Source: Candidatus Gastranaerophilales bacterium (lineage in GTDB: Bacteria > Cyanobacteriota > Vampirovibrionia > Gastranaerophilales > Gastranaerophilaceae). Taken from it: a stretch of DNA of 14,136 nt. Numbering within the stretch: the stretch's first letter is position 1; every line of letters begins with the position of its first letter. The DNA lies in contig CAAGEQ010000001.1 in assembly GCA_900768915.1 (NCBI GenBank), positions 1 to 14,136 of the forward strand. Direction: 5' to 3'. The translations under genes and the position numbers were made by a program. The notes under the pieces were generated by a model, which worked only from the letters and a program-made list of their open reading frames with translations, had not been told where the DNA came from and made no database searches. Shown one piece after another: positions 9,201 to 14,136 of this stretch.

Positions 9201-10504
9201 GAACCTTGTGGGCTATGTAAATCAATTTTTTCAGAACCACTACGAACACTATTAACTTCATTCAAATTTTTAATATTCTTATTATATTCGTATGGATCAA
9301 TTTCAAATGAATATGGCATAGTTGTATCATCATGCGTATTCATATCTAACTTACTACCAGAATTTGTTTTATCGTAAGCCTTAATTACACTTGTTTTATC
9401 ATTTCTTTGAGAATCAGATACTAATGAATTATCAAAGATTTGTAAAACTGTAGGTTGACTTGAATCATAGTCTTCATTTTTTGTGATTTTAATTTGACCG
9501 TCACTACCTTCTTTATAATCAAAAGGTGAGTTTACAATTTTATGGTTTAAGTTTTCCATATTTTCAGGAACAACACCAAGACCTAAACTACCGTCTTGAA
9601 GTCCACTCATTCTAAAGAAATAATATTCAGGCGGTTTGTTTTCATTATCCATCCATTTAATAGCACGTTGAAAATGAATACCTTGCAAACCTTCTGATGT
9701 AAATGTACCATCATCAACCATATTCATACCATTTTTGAATACTTCACGTTGAAGCGTATTGTAATCATTGATATTACCAATACCACCTGCAAGAAGCATA
9801 TTATTTTGGTTCCAATATTTGTGAGACGAAACAGTATCACCACCTTTTAATGGCAATGTAATAATTCTTTTATTACCTGCTTCTCTAAGTTCTGGAACTT
9901 TTGCAGCAATACCTGCTAATGTTCCACCCATTGTATTAGAGAAAGTTCTGTTTGAACTACGAATTTTATCTGTAATTGCTTGTTTTTCATCTGCTGTTGG
10001 TGCTTTTAATCTACCAGTATGTTTGTCATTAAAGCCTTCAAAAACATATCCCGGAGCAAGAGTATCAACACTTGCCAAATACATAGGACCTTGTTTTGTT
10101 ACAGTTGTACCTTTTCTTGTAACTAATGTACAACCATCAATTTCTGCATTATCTTCTTTTGGATAACCAGCCACTTTGCCAGTTTGTTTATCACGCAATA
10201 CATATCTATATGCAAATGGTTGTTCATCTGCTAAATCTAAATCATATCTAGGTTCTACAGATATACCCTCTTTTGGAACATCAGCAGAATGAAATGGCTC
10301 CATCTTGCCATCACAACCTTTTTCAATAAAGAAGTTGTTTTTCTTATCGACACCTACCTTAAAAAACTGTACTTCACAATTATACTTGCTTGAATCATAC
10401 ATACAGTTAAACTCATAGGTCTGAGCACCTGTATCAGTCTTTTTATGTTGATAACCTTTAAATGCCACGCCTTTGTTTATGTGAGTCGATTTATTAATTT
10501 CCAT
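6203..10504 (-). CDS. Very large GH13 alpha-amylase-like protein with split barrel
   Basis: GH13 enzymes cleave or transfer alpha-glucans such as starch or glycogen. The order of signatures in this 1433-residue protein is GH13. An E-set/CBM48-like N-terminal part (about 20-130) precedes barrel entry GGTLAGIAAKVPELREAG (193-210). Region I is degenerate (MVDDGTFTSEG, 262-272). MVKLNY (463-468) and AGRYW (508-512) come before region II WRLDAAKD with R804 and nucleophile D806. Region III is VAEITD with acid/base E854, and region IV is FAGNHD with H954-D955. NPTLYSGDELAMTG (1175-1188) and YLQNRNALDW (1197-1206) then lead to a beta-rich C-terminal domain (about 1265-1375). Insertions of roughly 175, 265 and 190 residues separate these blocks. 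No signal peptide is visible, suggesting a cytoplasmic role on stored glucan. ATG at 10504 has AAGGAG nine bases upstream. Substrate and activity are unproven. Confidence 0.82.
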   Translation of the reverse strand: MEINKSTHINKGVAFKGYQHKKTDTGAQTYEFNCMYDSSKYNCEVQFFKVGVDKKNNFFIEKGCDGKMEPFHSADVPKEGISVEPRYDLDLADEQPFAYRYVLRDKQTGKVAGYPKEDNAEIDGCTLVTRKGTTVTKQGPMYLASVDTLAPGYVFEGFNDKHTGRLKAPTADEKQAITDKIRSSNRTFSNTMGGTLAGIAAKVPELREAGNKRIITLPLKGGDTVSSHKYWNQNNMLLAGGIGNINDYNTLQREVFKNGMNMVDDGTFTSEGLQGIHFQRAIKWMDNENKPPEYYFFRMSGLQDGSLGLGVVPENMENLNHKIVNSPFDYKEGSDGQIKITKNEDYDSSQPTVLQIFDNSLVSDSQRNDKTSVIKAYDKTNSGSKLDMNTHDDTTMPYSFEIDPYEYNKNIKNLNEVNSVRSGSEKIDLHSPQGSMFVGSLSGISIEPKHEGGFVCWDANTDMVKLNYYTSNYDNELLASEKNSAKRAIEMDKLRRGNAQVQDMAVSAGRYWTKHVRNVHNEYVAKTIGEISSNPAKAYSRITNILDSQNPNNPKLPEDVRISRDVVANVLDDNYELRPKIDNYNELLNSSLMDLQLDAIEFAPDTQGALSSPYLMKRSPDSDHIGESRYDAMNDKTYKVPKEFEKTYNKMNKVFTNDIKNFADDVIKNVNESSKEKLLDENGVTEYGQYVIPLIAEDVAKYAVVKALMPEVGVKQIDNGEIAYDYDTMMKKGSLRNMGINGDSQEDEANQIVNKIKKGVDNLGKDDVDFVASSIEKRFKNTNANSFKLAEAMVDRSGLGLDWRLDAAKDVADMDSVRNGDQGFDTAWNNMLGFWGNFVSAVKEENPNSYTVAEITDVPELIDAGKPDNGDVIYDDEGKAVGSLMDIAGITSEANYSYFFNGISNLFSYDFASGYDKVQNKDSERVNVLENAIGRFSDKPIDYKRNSYTFAGNHDKTRMVHALSMDMSLFHANLSNKHDVKHRKTAYMIMNNIMNENEISPEGNRIIKNDGDYFNNVSAKAVANGELLRSSIGKVNEEMKNAEKEYVSKSHDSQEEKDRKYGEIDRKYNEIYTALSDSVADVVNGKYYKTADDEHDISTPDSTKKIGEKDGFGSKPVPDAFDIVYDQAVEKHGLADKLNEKAAQSYKDMVDVKATEVGRAKTRIITRYLNALSGNPTLYSGDELAMTGYEDKCKNTYLQNRNALDWSIVEDDSPNRRQEIVDYKEDLDEISRQRMDDDMNKLEALNNGTMYKLDRQGGYKNGTDEKREVSAVMSQASNGAMSISVLNPNGISTDNKIDVDNLKPNDVWLDSIYLKGPKGKISLDKGTQFKNINPDDDAIYEVCNHNDDYFIKRMVNGKEEGILLNEKTAPDGVFMLYHLPKDVEAERSELSANKAKAREYYNPTYHIRNDNAYDDINKPDEEDGQNIDITSKD

Positions 10505-10563
10505 GCAAAAACACTCCTTATCTATTAATAAGAAACACAGTGAACAAAATTTTTGCTACTATA

Positions 10564-10591
10564 CCTATAATATATTAATAAAAATTTACAA
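10564..10591 (-). promoter_or_regulatory. Weak candidate promoter for the GH13-like gene
   Basis: The minus strand has TTGTAA (10591-10586), a 16-base spacer and TATAGG (10569-10564), about 60 bases before the start codon. An overlapping TATAGT (10563-10558) is an alternative -10. The DNA is very AT-rich, so chance matches are likely. Confidence 0.25.
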
Positions 10592-10708
10592 TAAAGTAAA
10601 GTTCTTAATGATAAGTTATAAGTGATTAATCAGATTTTTAGACTATACAAAATTTAAAAAATAATTTATAATTAATTTATAATAAAATCAAATAATGAGG
10701 TAAAAAAC

Positions 10709-10924
10709 ATGTCTTTCGGAATAAGTGGTAGTGATCCTTTTAAATCCTATTCTTCAAATGCAGATGCCGGTGGCGGAATGGGTGTTTATACTCAACGTGT
10801 AAAAAGAGATGACAAGAAAAAAGAAAAGAAACAAGAAGAAGATTCTTTATTAGACATCACAGACGACAACGATGAAGATGAAAACATTGACATTGATTTA
10901 AGTGATGATGATTTCCTTAATTAA
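10709..10924 (+). CDS. Small acidic orphan protein, 71 residues
   Basis: I do not recognise this protein. It has three parts: a Gly/Ser-rich start (residues 1-28, including SDPFKSY and AGGGMG), a basic patch of Lys and Arg (30-42), and an acidic tail (43-71) made mostly of Asp and Glu that ends LSDDDFLN. It is probably disordered, soluble and cytoplasmic, with no membrane segment, Cys or His. The gene is likely real: ATG follows GAGG by eight bases, TATAAT hexamers lie 26-42 bases upstream, and it sits alone in its own gap, divergent from the GH13-like gene. It ends 15 bases from the stop of convergent gshB. Acidic tails like this occur in nucleic-acid mimics, RNA polymerase delta-type subunits and protein-binding adaptors, but nothing in the sequence selects one of these. 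Confidence 0.7.
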   Translation: MSFGISGSDPFKSYSSNADAGGGMGVYTQRVKRDDKKKEKKQEEDSLLDITDDNDEDENIDIDLSDDDFLN

Positions 10925-10939
10925 TATTTTTATTAATAT

Positions 10940-11971
10940 TTAAAAAGTTTCTGTTCTATATTTGTAACCTGAATTGTTATCCTCAACAACAGGTTCAGGT
11001 TGTATTGTCGGCTTTTCTACTTCAACTTTATCATCAACCAAACTCAAAATATAATCACCAATTTTTGTTTCAATATTAGTACAGAAATTATTATTTATCT
11101 CTTTAATAAAATAACATGGACTTGTAACATTAATTTCAATAATTTGCCCATCAACAACATCAAATCCTGCCATATAAATTCCCATTTTGTTTAATGTTTT
11201 TGCAACATTTGTGAAATTTATTTTTTCAGTATTTGATAAAATACCTTTTTTAACATAAGTATCATTATGTGTATTAAATTTAAAATCATCAGATGTTGGA
11301 AGTTTTATTACACATTCATCAAGAACTTCTTCACCAAGAGTAAGAACACGTTTATCACCATATTTAACTGCAGGAATAAATTTTTGCACCATAACAACAG
11401 AATTTTCTTCATTAGTCATAGCATTAATTATAGAACGAGTATTCGGATCACCTTGATGAAGATACATCACTCCGCTACCAAAACATTTATTCAACGGTTT
11501 AAGAATAATTTCTCCACATTCTTGCAAGAAATCTTCTATTTTATCTTTTGAAGCAGTTACTATATGTTTAGGCATATATTCAGCAAATAATGAAGTGTGA
11601 AGTTTTTCATTAAAATTACGGATTGCTTTTGTATCATTCACTATTTTAGTATTCTTAGCAAAATCAAGAATATAAGTTGCATTAATATAATCATTATCAA
11701 CTGGTGGATCAGGTCTAAACATAACAAGTTCAAAATCATCAACTTTTAATTCTAGATTTTCTTTTTTATAAAAAATATTTTCGTCTTCAAGATATGTCGA
11801 AAATGATGTTGCAAAAGCAGTCGAATTTTTTAAATATAATCTATTGTTAGTTGTAATAAAAACATTATGTTTTCGTTTTAAAAACTCTTTAATAATCCAA
11901 AAATTCGTTACGAGATTATTAAATTCAAAATATTTAAGTTCAATTTTATCAATAACAAATAGAATATTCAT
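10940..11971 (-). CDS. gshB: Glutathione synthetase-like ATP-grasp ligase
   Basis: GshB joins glycine to gamma-glutamylcysteine using ATP, the last step of glutathione synthesis. The 343-residue protein follows Escherichia coli GshB along its length: FRPDPPVDNDYINATYIL (85-102), the NEKLHTSLF region (121-129), ILKPL (156-160), the GDKRVL strand (205-210) and the metal/ATP site INVTSP (280-285). Two loops differ. The Gly-rich DGMGG of E. coli is NKCFG here (161-165), and its RGNLAAGG flexible loop is replaced by an Asn/Thr/Lys-rich stretch (about 227-240). A proline/acidic tail (about 315-343) is extra. The start is ATG at 11971, not the upstream in-frame codon at 12019: GAGG lies eight bases before it, the N-terminus then matches the family, and a candidate -10 lies between the two codons. 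Family is firm; exact substrate is less so. Confidence 0.88.
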   Translation of the reverse strand: MNILFVIDKIELKYFEFNNLVTNFWIIKEFLKRKHNVFITTNNRLYLKNSTAFATSFSTYLEDENIFYKKENLELKVDDFELVMFRPDPPVDNDYINATYILDFAKNTKIVNDTKAIRNFNEKLHTSLFAEYMPKHIVTASKDKIEDFLQECGEIILKPLNKCFGSGVMYLHQGDPNTRSIINAMTNEENSVVMVQKFIPAVKYGDKRVLTLGEEVLDECVIKLPTSDDFKFNTHNDTYVKKGILSNTEKINFTNVAKTLNKMGIYMAGFDVVDGQIIEINVTSPCYFIKEINNNFCTNIETKIGDYILSLVDDKVEVEKPTIQPEPVVEDNNSGYKYRTETF

Positions 11972-12008
11972 AACCTGTACCTCACAAGAAAATGGTAGCA
12001 CAAGAGAT

Positions 12009-12055
12009 ATTATAATCAATACCTAAATGTATAATATATGATTGCAAGTAAACAA
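12009..12055 (-). promoter_or_regulatory. Candidate promoter region for gshB
   Basis: The minus strand has TATAAT at 12014-12009, giving a start near 12002 and a leader of about 30 bases to the ATG at 11971. A second possible pair lies upstream: TTGTTT (12055-12050), 16 bases, TATACA (12033-12028). Neither has two strong hexamers. Confidence 0.3.
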
Positions 12056-12069
12056 TCTTTGTGGGAAGA

Positions 12070-12114
12070 TTTTTATAAATTTGTGATAAATAATTTCACG
12101 CAAATTTATAAAAA
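12070..12114. repeat. Perfect 14-base inverted repeat between gshB and tRNA-Thr
   Basis: The left arm TTTTTATAAATTTG (12070-12083) is exactly complementary to the right arm CAAATTTATAAAAA (12101-12114), with a 17-base spacer. The spacer adds TGA/TCA pairing (12084-12086 and 12096-12098) with a two-base bulge. It lies upstream of both the leftward gshB gene and the rightward tRNA. It could be an operator, an extruded or RNA hairpin, or a barrier between the two units. Confidence 0.75.
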
Positions 12115-12129
12115 ATTTTAATTTCAATT

Positions 12130-12202
<73 letters not shown>

Positions 12203-12333
12203 ATTTGTTTATTTCTATGTTAAATCTTTTGAGAAGTTATGTACTACAAAATATATTACTCAAGATAACAAAAATAAAAACAATATTTTTTCAATCGCAA
12301 TAATTAACATTATTCAAAATCACATAATTAAAA

Positions 12334-12909
12334 TTACAAATCAAAATTTTCTTTAATATATTCAAGCATTGCACGCAATGCTCTACCTCTATGAGAAATA
12401 GCATTTTTATCTTGTTCACTCATTTCGGCTATTGTTATATCACTACTATTTGGCATAAATATTGGATCATATCCAAACCCATTCACACCTTTTTGTGATT
12501 TAACAATATGTCCATGACATTCACCTTTTGTAACATGAATAATATTTCCATCTCTATCAACCAAACTCATACAACATACAAATTTGGCTTTTCTATTTTC
12601 TACACCATCAAGTTCACTCAAAACTCTATCAATTTTTTCTTGTTGAGTACCAGCATATCTTGCAGAATACAACCCCGGAGCACCATTCAATGCCTCAATA
12701 CACAACCCAGAATCATCTGCCATACTAATCATTCCATTTAATTTTGCGGCTGCTCTTGATTTAATCAATGAATTTTCTTCAAACGTGTTTCCAGTTTCTT
12801 CCGGATTAAATTCACCATTAGGTGAAACAAACTCAACACCTGAACCTTTTGCTATTTCATTTACTTCATATACTTTGTGAGGATTACCTGTACCCAATAC
12901 TATTTTCAT
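12334..12909 (-). CDS. rdgB: RdgB/HAM1 family dITP/XTP pyrophosphatase
   Basis: This enzyme removes non-canonical purine nucleotides (dITP, XTP, dHapTP) by hydrolysing them to monophosphate and pyrophosphate, which prevents their use in DNA and RNA. The 191-residue protein is normal length and has all family motifs: TGNPHK near the N-terminus (7-12), ETGNTFEENS (38-47), MADDSGL with the catalytic acidic residues (63-69), GFGYDPIF (144-151) and SHRGRAL (172-178). ATG at 12909 has AAGGA nine bases upstream. It is a single gene divergent from the kinase-like gene. A palindrome lies over its candidate -10. No terminator hairpin is evident after the stop. Function is highly likely; the symbol is by homology. 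Confidence 0.96.
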   Translation of the reverse strand: MKIVLGTGNPHKVYEVNEIAKGSGVEFVSPNGEFNPEETGNTFEENSLIKSRAAAKLNGMISMADDSGLCIEALNGAPGLYSARYAGTQQEKIDRVLSELDGVENRKAKFVCCMSLVDRDGNIIHVTKGECHGHIVKSQKGVNGFGYDPIFMPNSSDITIAEMSEQDKNAISHRGRALRAMLEYIKENFDL

Positions 12910-12932
12910 AATTTATATTCCTTTTTTGAATA

Positions 12933-12949
12933 AATGTAACATTTACATT
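12933..12949. repeat. 17-base palindrome, operator-like
   Basis: AATGTAA and TTACATT are perfect 7-base inverted arms around a 3-base spacer (CAT). The palindrome covers the likely -10 of rdgB and sits between rdgB and the divergent kinase gene. This is the size and position expected for a dimeric repressor site, but no known regulator is identified. Confidence 0.55.
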
Positions 12950-12962
12950 AATAATATGTCAA
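12933..12962 (-). promoter_or_regulatory. Candidate promoter of rdgB
   Basis: The minus strand has a perfect -35 TTGACA (12962-12957), an 18-base spacer and TACATT (12938-12933) as a moderate -10. Transcription would start near 12926, leaving a short leader with the AAGGA ribosome site before the ATG at 12909. Confidence 0.5.
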
Positions 12963-12986
12963 AAAGTTTTTTCTTTAAACTTGTTT

Positions 12987-12995
12987 TGATATAAT
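12987..12995 (+). promoter_or_regulatory. Extended -10 promoter of the kinase-like gene
   Basis: TGA directly followed by TATAAT (12990-12995) forms an extended -10 element, which lessens the need for a -35. Transcription would start near 13002. That leaves about 43 bases before the ATG at 13045, but only about 13 before the alternative ATG at 13015. Confidence 0.5.
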
Positions 12996-13044
12996 AGAAA
13001 AAAATTAGATAAATATGTATGAAAAAGGAATACTAAAAACAACA

Positions 13045-13911
13045 ATGAGTAATTTAACACAAGAATTAATTCAAGAAACAAACCAACAACAACTAAACCA
13101 ATATACAACAATCCCTAATCCAAAATTCGAAAGAATTGAACAAAATTTATTTTATATATTTGAAACAGAAATGAAATCATCAGATTCAATAATCCTTGAT
13201 TATAAACTTGAAGTAATAAGAAAAATTGCAGCATTTTTGTCAGGTAAGATTTCTCGTTCAGCATCAATTGGTATTGCAGGAGAAACAGCAAGTGGAAAAT
13301 CAACCATTACACTTGATATTATTGAAACAATCAATGCATTCGCAACAGAATATGATAATAATAACGTTATTACAAGAGTGAATACAGATGACTATTATTA
13401 TGACCGTTCAGAAATGGTAAAAGAAGCAGGTAGTTTCGCAGAATTCGCAAAACATTATGACCTAGATATACCAGAAGCATTGGAATTGGAATTGATGAAC
13501 GAACATATAAAACAATTGCTTTCAGGCAAAGAAGTTTATCTTCCAAAATATGACATGAGCGGTACTGCTATTAGACATGACAATTATACACTTGCTAAAC
13601 CTTCAGGAATTATTATCTCTGAAGGTTTATTTACGTTAACAGAAAAAATCAAAAATGCTTTTGATTTCAAAATCTATGTTGATATCAGAGAACATATCCA
13701 AAAAGAAAGATTCTATATAAGAGCAAAAGAACGTGATTTAGGTTCTTCTGCAGATTCAATCTACAACAATGCTGCTCAAAAAGCAGAAATCTATATCAGA
13801 CCATGCAAGGCTCATGCTGATATAATTTTGTCTGGTGAATCTGATAGAGCAAGATACAAACACTTCTTAAACAAGATTCTAGCAATCGTTCAAAACGAAT
13901 ATTTTAGTTAA
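13045..13911 (+). CDS. Uridine kinase-like P-loop kinase with N-terminal extension
   Basis: Uridine/cytidine kinases and phosphoribulokinases share this fold and phosphorylate a small sugar or nucleoside with ATP. From ATG 13045 (288 residues) the protein has Walker A GETASGKST (79-87), NTDDYYYDR (113-121) at the substrate aspartate, HYDLDIPEAL (137-146), LPKYDMSGT (166-174), IISEGLF (190-196), FKIYVDI (208-214) and an Arg-rich lid (ERFYIRAKERD, 221-231). Bacterial Udk is about 210 residues, so the first 70 or so residues are extra and unassigned. An in-frame ATG at 13015 would add ten residues but lacks a ribosome site. AAGGA precedes 13045, although 15 bases away. A substrate other than uridine is possible. 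No terminator is clear after the stop. Confidence 0.8.
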   Translation: MSNLTQELIQETNQQQLNQYTTIPNPKFERIEQNLFYIFETEMKSSDSIILDYKLEVIRKIAAFLSGKISRSASIGIAGETASGKSTITLDIIETINAFATEYDNNNVITRVNTDDYYYDRSEMVKEAGSFAEFAKHYDLDIPEALELELMNEHIKQLLSGKEVYLPKYDMSGTAIRHDNYTLAKPSGIIISEGLFTLTEKIKNAFDFKIYVDIREHIQKERFYIRAKERDLGSSADSIYNNAAQKAEIYIRPCKAHADIILSGESDRARYKHFLNKILAIVQNEYFS

Positions 13912-14048
13912 TTTATAACACTTTCGCTCTTGCTTGTTACATATCTTAACAATAATACATCAAAAAAGGCAATTTTTTTATTTATATATACTTTATATAT
14001 ATGTAAATAAGATTTATAAAAACAAATTATAGAGAGCGAGTTTATTCA

Positions 14049-14136
14049 ATGAAAGATTTATTAAAATTCTGTCGTTGGGTGTCTACACCTGACACTATTT
14101 CTGATTGTGCTAAAAACCTTAAAGATTTACAAAAAC
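14049..14136 (+). CDS. Unidentified protein, first 29 codons only
   Basis: An open frame starts at ATG 14049 after a GAG-rich ribosome site (AGAGAGCGAG, 14031-14040, eight bases away) and runs off the right edge. The visible residues begin MKDLLKFCRWVSTPD and contain two cysteines and several Lys and Leu. There is no signal peptide or recognisable motif. Spacing from the upstream kinase gene (137 bases) suggests its own promoter. Too little is visible for a family call. Confidence 0.6.
   Translation, partial: MKDLLKFCRWVSTPDTISDCAKNLKDLQK

Noticed and set aside
11972..12019. Upstream in-frame start for gshB at 12019
   Set aside because: It would precede the likely -10 at 12014-12009, has no Shine-Dalgarno, and adds residues before the family's normal N-terminus.
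12081..12100. TTGTGA...TTCACG resembling a Rex or CRP/FNR operator
   Set aside because: The half-sites are three bases too far apart for either consensus and the right half is imperfect; the larger inverted repeat explains the symmetry better.
13015..13044. Upstream ATG for the kinase-like gene
   Set aside because: It has no ribosome site and would translate across the AAGGA that probably serves the ATG at 13045. The spacing of that AAGGA is long, so this rejection is only moderate.

Overview
The window looks like chromosomal DNA from a very AT-rich bacterium with ordinary Shine-Dalgarno sequences and occasional TTG starts. The gene set combines a SpoIID-type cell-wall protein, an [FeFe]-hydrogenase maturase (HydE), a GshB-type glutathione synthetase and a GGDEF protein. 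A very long cytoplasmic protein also carries an N-terminal 'AFKGY' motif. Together these best fit the non-photosynthetic cyanobacterial relatives of animal guts (Gastranaerophilales/Vampirovibrionia, formerly Melainabacteria). That placement is an inference from gene content and style; no marker gene in the window proves it.

Layout from left to right. Bases 1-486 hold no protein gene. They carry a near-consensus sigma-70 promoter firing leftward and a leader that resembles the boxA region upstream of 16S rRNA, so a ribosomal RNA operon may begin just beyond the left edge. Next comes a leftward two-gene operon, cysS then a spoIID-like gene, which overlap by 16 bases. Diverging from it is a rightward two-gene operon: a GGDEF protein with a degenerate receiver-like domain, then hydE, overlapping by 17 bases. 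hydE meets the large leftward gene end to end at a near-symmetrical bidirectional terminator. That large gene (1433 codons) encodes a GH13 alpha-amylase-like protein whose barrel is split by three big insertions. Divergent from it is a 71-residue strongly acidic orphan gene, convergent with gshB. Then follow tRNA-Thr(CGU), leftward rdgB, a rightward uridine-kinase-like gene, and the first 29 codons of an unidentified rightward gene.

Functional links are mostly local. cysS/spoIID and GGDEF/hydE are probably translationally coupled, each with a TTG-started downstream gene inside the end of the upstream one. The second pair suggests that nucleotide signalling and hydrogenase maturation may be co-expressed, which is unusual because no hydF, hydG or hydrogenase gene is present here. 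The remaining genes (gshB, tRNA-Thr, rdgB, the kinase) are housekeeping-type single units with their own promoters. Two of the divergent gaps contain palindromes that could be regulatory.

The strongest candidates for something undescribed are the oversized GH13-like protein, the GGDEF-hydE pair, the altered nucleotide/substrate loops in the GshB homologue, and the small acidic orphan. No CRISPR array, insertion sequence or phage gene was seen.
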